This document shows, piece by piece, positions 1-5,280 of a stretch of 5,795 nt of DNA. The translations under genes were made by a program, and so were the position numbers. The notes under the pieces are model-generated. The model was not told the DNA's origin and did not search any database. It worked only from the letters and a program-made list of their open reading frames with translations. Origin of the DNA: an uncultured Clostridium sp. (lineage in GTDB: Bacteria > Bacillota_A > Clostridia > TANB77 > CAG-508); the NCBI GenBank assembly GCA_951800935.1, contig CATOLW010000088.1:1-5795 (forward strand). Direction: 5' to 3'. How positions within the stretch are numbered: the first letter of the stretch is position 1; each line of letters starts with the position of its first letter.

Positions 1-725
1 ATATATGTACTTCCAATTGGAAATACTAATTCTAATATTTTTTTTCCTTGTTTAGCACTTAATGCATCTGTTGCACTTGTGCTTTCTAAATTATCAATTA
101 CTGTTGCTACTAACCCTGAACTTTGTTTGGCTTTTATGATAAAATTACATATAATATATGGTTGCAAATTGTTGTGTGGCTGAGAACCACCAACTGGTTC
201 GACCATATCTCCACTATATTTATATTTTCCTGCTGTATTACCACTTTCCCAAACAATACCAGATGCATTGTCTGAACCATATTTTGCTAAAGACATTTTG
301 TGTTGATGCTGTGGCATTTCTGCTATTGCTAGCGTATGTTCTTTTTCTCCTCCTGTTTTTCCTAACTCATTAAAGTCTGTATCATTTTTATCTTTTCCTA
401 TTACTCCTTTTCCTTTTAAATTAGGTAAATTAAAAGTAGTACTTCCATTTCCTTCTCCATATTTTGTGTCTAAAACACTAAAGAGTTCTTGAAAATCATT
501 TCTACTTACTTCTTGTCCTTCACATAATAGCCAGTTTTCAGGTATTGTGTCTGAATACCATTCCAATACGGAACCTACTGGTAGGGTGTCTCCTGTTGCT
601 ACTCCTTGAGAATGAAGTTCTGTTATAACATTTTCAATATTTTCTTGTAATTTATTTAAATTTATATCATTTAACCATGGTGCTTTATTATTTACAAAGT
701 TTATTCTTTCTAAGTATCTCCCCAT
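1..725 (-). CDS. Phage tail-collar domain protein (tail fibre/tip), 3' end cut by window edge
   Basis: 241 complete codons are visible, reading from ATG at 725 to the window edge with no stop. The protein shows a full tail-collar (microcystin-dependent-protein-like) domain: PVGSVLEWYSDTIPENWLLC at residues 49-68, the TTFNLPNLKGKGVIG strand at 96-110, GGEKEHTLAIAEMPQHQH at 125-142 and GGSQPHNNLQPYIICNFI at 179-196. Such domains fold into trimeric fibre or collar parts at the tail tip and usually contact the host. A linker follows (about 200-232), then FPIGSTY at 235-241, which looks like the beginning of a second collar-type domain lost at the edge. The start is fixed by an AAAGGAGGA site 6 nt upstream. 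The A of ATG is also the last base of the hub's TAA stop (TAATG), so translation is probably coupled to the hub. The exact receptor or position in the virion cannot be told. Confidence 0.88.
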   Translation of the reverse strand, partial: MGRYLERINFVNNKAPWLNDINLNKLQENIENVITELHSQGVATGDTLPVGSVLEWYSDTIPENWLLCEGQEVSRNDFQELFSVLDTKYGEGNGSTTFNLPNLKGKGVIGKDKNDTDFNELGKTGGEKEHTLAIAEMPQHQHKMSLAKYGSDNASGIVWESGNTAGKYKYSGDMVEPVGGSQPHNNLQPYIICNFIIKAKQSSGLVATVIDNLESTSATDALSAKQGKKILELVFPIGSTY

Positions 726-1360
726 TATTGTTCCTCCTTTAATTTATTTTCTAAATCTTGTATTCTTTCTGCTAATTCTTGTATTGCTTTATATGCAACC
801 GAAATCATAGAATAAGTATCTACTCCAACTTCTTTGCCTTCGTTGTCTAGTGCTGTTATGTTACTGTCGTACTTATATTTTTCCCCTATTACAAGTCCTA
901 TATGTTTTTTCTCTCCATCGTTTTGAGACTTCAAATTGTATTTATATATTTCTGTATTTTTTATAATATCTAATCCATTTTGTAATTTTTCAAAATTTTT
1001 CTTGCTTTCTTCTAATGATGTTTCTGTTAATATTGGTGTTGTAATTCCGCTAGGAGTTATATTTGTAATATCATGATACTCTGTTCCAATAGTAATCCCT
1101 ATATCATCAACACAATTCACATGAAAGAAAGCATAATCAGTTTTACAGTGAAAACCGTTTCCGTTTACCCATGTAGACATAGCACCTTCTTCGTCAATAA
1201 TTCCTAAATTTGCTTCCCCCATATCATATCTATCCTTAAATGGTATTCCTATATATCCACCTGTTATATCGGCATTATTGCAACTTAAATTGCCATATTT
1301 ATCAACATTAAAATTACTACTTTTTATTGACATATTGTCTGCTAAATTTAGTTCTTTTCC
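725..1360 (-). CDS. Hub C-terminal segment (residues 623-833), S74-like intramolecular chaperone region
   Basis: This is the third frame of the hub, entered at GGA 1360. It begins GKELNLADNMSIKSSNFNVD, completing the ISL-xGK-x-L beta repeat typical of phage tail spikes, then NADITGGYIGI, a central part of unknown fold, and a C-terminal region resembling the peptidase S74/intramolecular chaperone domain: NTEIYKYNLK, KKHIGLVIGEKY, VDTYSMISVAYKAIQELAER and a terminal coiled coil. S74 domains help fibres trimerise and often cut themselves off; I do not see a clear autocleavage Ser motif before NTEIYKYNLK, so this copy may act only as an assembly chaperone. An ATG at 1441 exists in this frame but lies upstream of the junction, has no ribosome-binding site and encodes non-family sequence, so it is not a credible start. 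Confidence 0.75.
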   Translation of the reverse strand, partial: GKELNLADNMSIKSSNFNVDKYGNLSCNNADITGGYIGIPFKDRYDMGEANLGIIDEEGAMSTWVNGNGFHCKTDYAFFHVNCVDDIGITIGTEYHDITNITPSGITTPILTETSLEESKKNFEKLQNGLDIIKNTEIYKYNLKSQNDGEKKHIGLVIGEKYKYDSNITALDNEGKEVGVDTYSMISVAYKAIQELAERIQDLENKLKEEQ

Positions 1361-3228
1361 GTTTAAGAGATATTTTATTAGCATCAATCTGAATTTCTTC
1401 TGCAGACTGATTAATTTTTGAAATAACTTCATTTTCTCCAACTTTTTTACTTACTTCTTGCGTAATTTCGTGAGCTGTTTGCATTCTTTGTGAGCTTTCC
1501 TCTAGTAATTCGTTTTTAGTAGCAAAATTCTCTTTTACTGTTTCTTGTATTTTATTAGATTCTTGATTTATCATGGAATTGGCTTCATAATTTGTTACAT
1601 AGTTTTCACTATAATCATTTTGTATTATGTATTTACTGCTGTAATCTAAATTATAATATTCTTCAACATAAATATAAGTATCATCTTTAAAAGTTTTTAA
1701 TTCTAATTCTCCTAGTTCTTCTATTTCTTCACTTTCTAATACATATAGACTTAAGTCGTCGTTAACACCAATTCTTCGTGTTACAGTTGTTATTCCTTTT
1801 ACAATTTTAAATTCATCACAAACATCATCTAAATTTCTCAATGGTTCATCTAAGATTATTTTTACTACTTCTGCTTCATCTGACATATGTGCTCTGTTTT
1901 GCTTGTCTGATACTAATGTGAAATATCCTCCCAGTGGAACTAAGCTGTCAGATGGAGCTAGTCCATCATATGGTGGTAAATAAACAAAGTTGTCTGTATT
2001 TCCCTTAATACTAAACTCTAATATATACCCTTTTCCATCTATAGTTTCAGCTAGATGTATTTCATTTTTTCTTTCTGCTGTTCTTGTAAAGTCTGCTATA
2101 TTCGATACTTTTTGGTTTATACTATCTATATCTTGTTCTATTTTGCTTATTTTTTCTTCGTATTCTCCAGTTTCTTGAACTAATTGACTTATTTTTCCAT
2201 CTAGTTGATTAATTTCACTTTGAACTCTTCTTATTTTTGTTTTATCTGATATGATAGTCCTAGTTGTTTCTTCCTTTGCTTTTGTTTGTATTTTGCTTGC
2301 TATAGAAACCTTAAATTTTCCTACATATTCCATGTTTCCTTGATATATTACTTTTTTATTGTCAATCGTGACAATATCTCCAGCATCTAAACTTGGGTCT
2401 ATAATTGTAGTTCCTTCAAAACTATAACATTCAAAGTTTTTTAGTTGATGATAGATATTTTCTATTTGTTCTTTTTCTACAATGTACATATTGTTAGAAT
2501 TAATCCAAACTGTATTATTTGTTTCATCTCCAATTTTAAAGTCTTGTACGCCATCCTCGTAAGCCACACGGCTAATTTTAAATGCCTCTCCCCAACTAAA
2601 ATCTTGAAATAATTCAATATTAACATTAGTTGTATCTTTTCCAATTGTTTTAATATATAATTTTCCATTTCTACCAATACAAGCAAATCCCCCTGCTTGT
2701 TCTGCTATATAACTTAAATATTCTCTTGCTGATACGGTATTATCATATACAGCTATTTGCTTATCACTATTTAAAAAAGAAGTAGAACCGAAGTTCCACT
2801 TCTGCTTTTAAACATATATCTTGCAAGATTTCTAATATAGTTATTGGATAATTTAAGTTACTGCCATCATAATTAAATTCGAACTTAACCATATTATCTA
2901 TTGCTTTAATCGTTATGGTATCATCATCATTTTTTTCGATACGATCTAATATAAAATAGCCAATTGGTACGATTTCGTTTTTAATACCTGTTTCAACATA
3001 AAAAGTATTGTAAGTATTCGGTAAAGAATCTTTATAAATTCTCATTTCAATTGTTTTAGCAGTTACTGTTCCTAATGTAAATTCATCATTAGAAAATAAA
3101 GTATGTGAAACTTTAAAATCTAATATGTGATCTGGATTTATTTGCTTTTCATCAATAAAGATATTAAGAAGATGCTTTGTATGGTCTTCATATACAAGTT
3201 GTTTATATTCGTTGCTTGTTTGATACAT
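725..3228 (-). CDS. Tail hub/tail-tip protein with S74-like C-terminus, read through two +1 frame changes (833 aa)
   Basis: One protein appears to be encoded in three successive frames. Residues 1-146 run from ATG 3228 to 2791; base 2790 is skipped; residues 147-622 run 2789-1362; base 1361 is skipped; residues 623-833 run 1360 to the TAA at 727-725. Read this way, the order of parts matches the hub or tail-associated proteins of clostridial siphophages: an N-terminal tail-hub region (about 1-320), a coiled coil (331-385), a beta-rich insert (about 390-540), a second helical stretch (about 548-610), a short beta repeat (623-650) and a C-terminal chaperone-like region (about 755-833). Its place directly after the tape-measure and small tail genes fits a baseplate or tail-tip role. 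The TAAT between the previous stop and this ATG and the strong AAAGGAGGA site fix the start. Read conventionally it would be three broken pieces. The alternatives are a decayed gene or assembly errors; the shared CGG codon at both junctions argues against these. Confidence 0.8.
732..740 (-). promoter_or_regulatory. Ribosome-binding site of the collar gene, inside the hub gene's last codons
   Basis: AAAGGAGGA lies 6 nt before the ATG at 725. It is formed by the hub's final Lys-Glu-Glu codons, so ribosomes ending on the hub stop where the collar start is exposed. Confidence 0.8.
1317..2789 (-). CDS. Hub middle segment (residues 147-622; no proper start of its own)
   Basis: This frame opens with GSTSFLNSDKQIAVYDN right at the first junction and runs 476 codons to the second. 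The first possible initiation codon in this frame is a GTG at 2567, deep inside a conserved hub motif (AFKISRVAYEDGVQDF), with no ribosome-binding site before it, so independent translation is unlikely. The segment holds the rest of the hub region (YIAEQAGGFACIGRNGKLYI, then WINSNNMYIV and CYSFEGTTIIDP), a heptad-rich coiled coil starting IRRVQSEINQLDGK, a beta-rich part with LPPYDGLAPSDSLVPLGGYF, and a helical stretch ending in SKINQSAEEIQIDANKISLK. In the zero frame it goes on past CGG for 13 further basic residues to a TAG at 1319-1317. Confidence 0.75.
   Translation of the reverse strand, partial: GSTSFLNSDKQIAVYDNTVSAREYLSYIAEQAGGFACIGRNGKLYIKTIGKDTTNVNIELFQDFSWGEAFKISRVAYEDGVQDFKIGDETNNTVWINSNNMYIVEKEQIENIYHQLKNFECYSFEGTTIIDPSLDAGDIVTIDNKKVIYQGNMEYVGKFKVSIASKIQTKAKEETTRTIISDKTKIRRVQSEINQLDGKISQLVQETGEYEEKISKIEQDIDSINQKVSNIADFTRTAERKNEIHLAETIDGKGYILEFSIKGNTDNFVYLPPYDGLAPSDSLVPLGGYFTLVSDKQNRAHMSDEAEVVKIILDEPLRNLDDVCDEFKIVKGITTVTRRIGVNDDLSLYVLESEEIEELGELELKTFKDDTYIYVEEYYNLDYSSKYIIQNDYSENYVTNYEANSMINQESNKIQETVKENFATKNELLEESSQRMQTAHEITQEVSKKVGENEVISKINQSAEEIQIDANKISLKRKRTKFSRQYVNKK
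1359..1361 (-). other. Recoding site 3: in-frame CGG followed by +1 frame change (hub)
   Basis: The upstream frame reads CTT AAA CGG AAA and reaches TAG 13 codons after CGG. Skipping the C gives CTT AAA GGA AAA GAA (Leu-Lys-Gly-Lys-Glu), which restores the beta-repeat motif. Family members as I recall them usually have Leu-Asn-Gly-Lys here. If the change happened one codon earlier (CTT, skip A, AAC GGA) it would give exactly Leu-Asn-Gly-Lys, so the precise skipped base is uncertain. Confidence 0.7.
2767..3228 (-). CDS. Hub N-terminal segment (residues 1-146; zero-frame reading stops early at 2767)
   Basis: This is the first frame of the hub. It reads 146 codons, then CGG, then six more codons before a TAG at 2769-2767, so without a frame change the product would be a 153-residue fragment ending RFYFFFK. 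The sequence is typical of the N-terminal tail-hub region: FYVETGIKNEIVPIGYFILD at about residues 77-96, followed by IKAIDNMVKFEFNYDG and then ILEILQDICLKAEVEL up to residue 146. In relatives as I remember them, the last motif continues as a Gly-Ser-Thr/x-Ser-Phe stretch, and that continuation is found here only in the +1 frame. The short tail RFYFFFK looks like nothing in the family. Confidence 0.75.
   Translation of the reverse strand: MYQTSNEYKQLVYEDHTKHLLNIFIDEKQINPDHILDFKVSHTLFSNDEFTLGTVTAKTIEMRIYKDSLPNTYNTFYVETGIKNEIVPIGYFILDRIEKNDDDTITIKAIDNMVKFEFNYDGSNLNYPITILEILQDICLKAEVELRFYFFFK
2788..2790 (-). other. Recoding site 2: in-frame CGG followed by +1 frame change (hub)
   Basis: The upstream frame reads GAA CTT CGG TTC and stops at TAG 2769-2767. 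Skipping the C gives CTT GGT TCT ACT (Leu-Gly-Ser-Thr), which continues the hub motif. The +1 frame is closed upstream by a TAA at 2810-2808, so the change must happen within about 40 nt. No homopolymer is present at the junction, so a simple run-length sequencing error is unlikely. CTT followed by a rare Arg codon resembles the yeast Ty1 frameshift site CUU AGG C. Confidence 0.8.
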
Positions 3229-3229
3229 A

Positions 3230-3496
3230 TTATCCTCCTTTTTGACTTGGTACGATTGCTTTTTGTACTAAATTAAAAGCCACTTTCCATCTTGATTTGG
3301 AAGTGTCTTCATCATCACCTGTTAAGTACATTTGAGTCGTTCTTTGGGAAACTCTAAAGGGAGCTGTTATTAAGCCTCCTTTTACACTAGGACACTTTAT
3401 GGTTATCATCATAGGATTTTGATAAGTAGCTTGTAATAATTCTTCAGCCTCTTCTTCTGTACAATAATCCCATGACATTTCTAGTTTTAACATTCC
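3230..3496 (-). CDS. Small tail protein, C-terminal segment (88 residues after CGG)
   Basis: This frame is entered at GGA 3496 and reads GMLKLEMSWDYCTEEEAEEL through to SQKGG and TAA. A TTG at 3505 could be called as a start, but it has no ribosome-binding site and follows a TAA in the same frame by one codon, and the conserved core would be missing its N-terminal half. Independent translation is therefore unlikely. Confidence 0.65.
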   Translation of the reverse strand, partial: GMLKLEMSWDYCTEEEAEELLQATYQNPMMITIKCPSVKGGLITAPFRVSQRTTQMYLTGDDEDTSKSRWKVAFNLVQKAIVPSQKGG

Positions 3497-3626
3497 GTGT
3501 AGCAATTACATTGTCTATTAGAGCTCCTGTTACTTTACTTGTGTAACTATCATTGTCTAAGTCTTCTATATTGTCTTTATATTCTGATGGTGTTTTCATT
3601 GTTTTTCCATTTAATTTCCATAACAT
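3230..3626 (-). CDS. Small conserved tail protein (DUF6711-like), read through one +1 frame change (131 aa)
   Basis: The gene lies between the tape measure and the hub, where siphophages carry small tail-tip or tape-measure-associated proteins. It reads 43 codons from ATG 3626, skips base 3497, and continues 88 codons to TAA 3232-3230. The joined protein begins MLWKLNGKTMKTPSEYKDNI (relatives begin with a Lys-Ile-Asn-Gly and Pro-Thr-Pro-Ser-x-Tyr pattern), has an IAT-x-LEMSWDY core at the junction and ends with a SRWKVAFNLVQK strand. I place it from memory in the DUF6711-like phage family, whose members are about 120 residues long, with moderate confidence; a direct function is not known to me. 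Its AGGAGG site overlaps the tape-measure stop (TAGGAGG), and its own last codons form the hub's ribosome-binding site, so translation is probably coupled in both directions. Confidence 0.75.
3233..3241 (-). promoter_or_regulatory. Ribosome-binding site of the hub gene, inside the small tail gene
   Basis: AAAGGAGGA is formed by the small tail protein's last Lys-Gly-Gly codons, followed by TAAT and the hub ATG at 3228. Stop and start are one base apart, an arrangement suited to re-initiation by the same ribosome. Confidence 0.8.
3444..3626 (-). CDS. Small tail protein, N-terminal segment (43 residues before CGG)
   Basis: Read without a frame change, this segment would give a 60-residue peptide ending TRNVKTRNVMGLLYRRRG at a TGA (3446-3444). 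The last 17 residues, from CGG onward, are unlike the family, whereas the first 43 match it. The start ATG at 3626 has AGGAGG 7 nt upstream. Confidence 0.65.
   Translation of the reverse strand: MLWKLNGKTMKTPSEYKDNIEDLDNDSYTSKVTGALIDNVIATRNVKTRNVMGLLYRRRG
3495..3497 (-). other. Recoding site 1: in-frame CGG followed by +1 frame change (small tail protein)
   Basis: The upstream frame reads GCT ACA CGG AAT. Skipping the C gives GCT ACA GGA ATG TTA AAA (Ala-Thr-Gly-Met-Leu-Lys) and leads into LEMSWDY. The +1 frame is closed by TAA at 3508-3506 and the zero frame by TGA at 3446-3444, which confines the change to about 60 nt. A shift inside the AAAA run 7-10 nt after CGG would also restore the frame, giving Thr-Arg-Asn-Val-Lys-Leu-Glu. 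Confidence 0.7.
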
Positions 3627-3633
3627 ATTTTTT

Positions 3634-3639
3634 CCTCCT
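3634..3639 (-). promoter_or_regulatory. Ribosome-binding site of the small tail gene, overlapping the tape-measure stop
   Basis: AGGAGG lies 7 nt before ATG 3626 and shares its first two bases with the tape measure's TAG stop (TAGGAGG), again linking termination of one gene to initiation of the next. Confidence 0.8.
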
Positions 3640-5209
3640 ATGCATAACTTACTTTTATTTGTGCTTTGCCTGTTTGTCTAGTTTTTTCATTGATTCCATC
3701 TATTAATTCATCAACTAAATTTTTGCTACCAACTGAAACTTGTACTCTCATTGGTTTTTCTTGATTCTTTAATAAAACTTTATTAAAGGTTTCTTCCATG
3801 ATATTGGAAGGTTGTATGGTAGGTGTAGAAATAGATGTATTCATTGATGTAGTAAAAATATCTGCATTAATATTAGGTATTTTGTTTAATACATGAGACA
3901 AATTAAGCTCTTTTGCAAGATTTGATGCTAATTCTTTGCTTGTATTATATAATTTTGGAGCACTAGCAGTTAAAGTTCTAGAAAGTCCTTCTATCATATC
4001 TGGCATCCATTTTTCATATTCACGCAATGGACCTGTATCTGGCCTTGAAAAATGTAAAAAGCCTTTTACTTTATAAGCTACACCCAAAACAGCATTTCCT
4101 ACATTTCCAAGCATTCCTTTAATTCCATTAATAAATCCTGTTATCATATCTTTTCCCCACTGAATTGCTTTTGAAGGTAATTGTCCTAATACAGAACCAA
4201 TCGAGTTTATAATGTTCCAAGCAGCTTCTCCTATTTTATAGCTAACTGCTCCTATTCCTGTTATTAATGAAATGATTATTCTTCCTCCTATTTCTAAAAT
4301 TTTAGGAAGATTTTGTGCTAATGTTGTTACAATTGTTATTATAATTTGAGGTAACATTTCAATCAATTTAGGAATTGCTACTATTAATCCATCTATTAGA
4401 GCAATTAATATTTTAACTCCTGTATCTATTAAATTTGGTAAATTTCCAATTAGATTTTCTATAATAGTATTAATAATTTGAGGAAGCATTTCAATTAATT
4501 TAGGGATACAATCAATAATTCCTTGTATTAAGGATAGTAATATTTCGACTCCCATTTCTAAACATCTTGGTAAGCCTTCTATCATACAAATAATAAATGT
4601 TTCTAGTATTGTTGGTAACCATTCAATAAATATAGGAAGTGCATTGATTAATCCTTGTACTAAACTTTCAATTAGTAACATTGCACCTTCAACAATTTTA
4701 GGTAAATTTTCTAGTAAAGAATTGATTAATGTCATTATGATATCCACTGCTAGCGGTATTAGTATTGGTAAACTTTGTGTTAATCCTTCTATTAAATTAT
4801 TGAATATTTCTACTCCAATATCAATAATATTACTAAAATCTATATTTTGGAAAAAGGATTGTATCTGATTGGCAATTCCCTGCCAATCCATTTGTTCTAA
4901 TGCTGTGTTTATGCTATTTAAGGAATTTTCTATTTCTTTTCCAAAAGTTTCTCCTAAATTTGCCCAATCTAGATTTTTAAAAACTGAATCAATAGTATTA
5001 ATTCTTTGTGAAACACCATCCATGCTGTTTATAATATTTTTCTGAAATTCTTTTATTTGATTATCTAACTCTCCAATCTCTATTTTAGAAAAACATTCTT
5101 GTATTTTTTTTACAACTTCTTTTACGGTTGGTGTTAGCTTTTTTATTGATTCTGCTGCTTTTTCAACTTGTTGATTTATCGTTATTATTTCTATGTTATT
5201 TACATTCAT
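3638..5209 (-). CDS. Tail tape-measure-like protein (523 aa)
   Basis: In siphophages this protein spans the tail tube, sets its length and helps DNA entry through membrane-active segments. The N-terminal 110 residues are helical and heptad-like (INQQVEKAAESIKKL). Residues 139-358 are five tandem 44-residue hydrophobic repeats with the pattern LIxGL..xLPxLIxxLPxII. A Gly-rich segment follows (359-380), then the motif GFLHFSRPDTGPLREYEKW at 383-401, which is typical of the C-terminal part of Firmicute tape measures. ATG 5209 is supported by AAAGGAGGA 7 nt upstream. At 523 residues it is short, and I do not recognise the TP901-type core usually near the N terminus. It may be a naturally short ruler or the downstream part of a split tape measure whose first part lies upstream of 5795. 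It contains no CGG codon and reads in a single frame. Confidence 0.82.
   Translation of the reverse strand: MNVNNIEIITINQQVEKAAESIKKLTPTVKEVVKKIQECFSKIEIGELDNQIKEFQKNIINSMDGVSQRINTIDSVFKNLDWANLGETFGKEIENSLNSINTALEQMDWQGIANQIQSFFQNIDFSNIIDIGVEIFNNLIEGLTQSLPILIPLAVDIIMTLINSLLENLPKIVEGAMLLIESLVQGLINALPIFIEWLPTILETFIICMIEGLPRCLEMGVEILLSLIQGIIDCIPKLIEMLPQIINTIIENLIGNLPNLIDTGVKILIALIDGLIVAIPKLIEMLPQIIITIVTTLAQNLPKILEIGGRIIISLITGIGAVSYKIGEAAWNIINSIGSVLGQLPSKAIQWGKDMITGFINGIKGMLGNVGNAVLGVAYKVKGFLHFSRPDTGPLREYEKWMPDMIEGLSRTLTASAPKLYNTSKELASNLAKELNLSHVLNKIPNINADIFTTSMNTSISTPTIQPSNIMEETFNKVLLKNQEKPMRVQVSVGSKNLVDELIDGINEKTRQTGKAQIKVSYA
4136..4795 (-). repeat. Five tandem 132-bp coding repeats (44 residues each) in the tape measure
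   Basis: Repeat units begin at residues 139, 183, 227, 271 and 315, each starting Leu-Ile/Val-x-Gly and containing a Leu/Ile-Pro pair about 9 residues in. Units 3 and 4 share IPKLIEMLPQII and are also similar at DNA level (near 4350-4385 and 4478-4510). Unit 5 is the most diverged. The exact 44-residue register in all units suggests growth by unit duplication. Confidence 0.8.
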
Positions 5210-5216
5210 ATTCTAA

Positions 5217-5225
5217 TCCTCCTTT
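5217..5225 (-). promoter_or_regulatory. Ribosome-binding site of the tape-measure gene
   Basis: AAAGGAGGA lies 7 nt before ATG 5209 and only about 13 nt beyond the terminator stem, so any transcript using it must read through or start within this short gap. Confidence 0.8.
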
Positions 5226-5228
5226 CTA

Positions 5229-5272
5229 ATAAAATAAACACACCTACATTTTTCTGTAGGTGTGCAAAAAAA
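5229..5272 (-). terminator. Rho-independent terminator after the membrane-protein gene
   Basis: A perfect 10-bp stem (CACACCTACA at 5239-5248 with TGTAGGTGTG at 5255-5264) closes a 6-nt loop. On the minus-strand transcript it is followed by TTTATTTTATT. The plus strand has A-rich rather than T-rich sequence after the stem, so it acts in the minus direction. It sits about 16 nt after the stop of the 5281 gene and just before the tape-measure ribosome-binding site. Confidence 0.85.
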
Positions 5273-5280
5273 TTATATAT

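Noticed and set aside
158..373. Plus-strand open frame of 71 codons
   Set aside because: It is antisense to the well-supported collar gene, has no ribosome-binding site and encodes a low-complexity hydrophobic peptide.
1990..2178. Plus-strand open frame of 62 codons
   Set aside because: Antisense shadow of the hub coiled-coil region, with no initiation signal or recognisable product.
2477..2686. Minus-strand open frame of 69 codons
   Set aside because: It lies in a different frame from the hub over the conserved YIAEQAGGFACIGRNG to WINSNN region; the hub frame is clearly the coding one.
1359..3497. The classical tail-assembly-chaperone frameshift (gpG/gpGT type)
   Set aside because: That shift is usually -1 at a slippery run in genes upstream of the tape measure. 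These are +1, lack such a run and lie downstream of it.
725..3626. Explanation of the broken genes as decayed prophage or sequencing errors
   Set aside because: All three breaks are single-base +1 changes coinciding with the only in-frame CGG codons, and at least one has no base run. The neighbouring genes are intact, with strong signals. It remains the main rival until raw reads are checked.
4136..4795. CRISPR-like or intergenic repeat array
   Set aside because: The 132-bp repeats are diverged, have no spacers and stay in frame within the tape-measure gene.
4644..4868. Plus-strand open frame of 74 codons
   Set aside because: Antisense shadow of the tape-measure repeats; repetitive AT-rich coding often leaves the opposite strand open.
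5229..5272. Bidirectional terminator
   Set aside because: The plus-strand side of the stem is followed by A-rich sequence, and there is no plus-strand gene to terminate.
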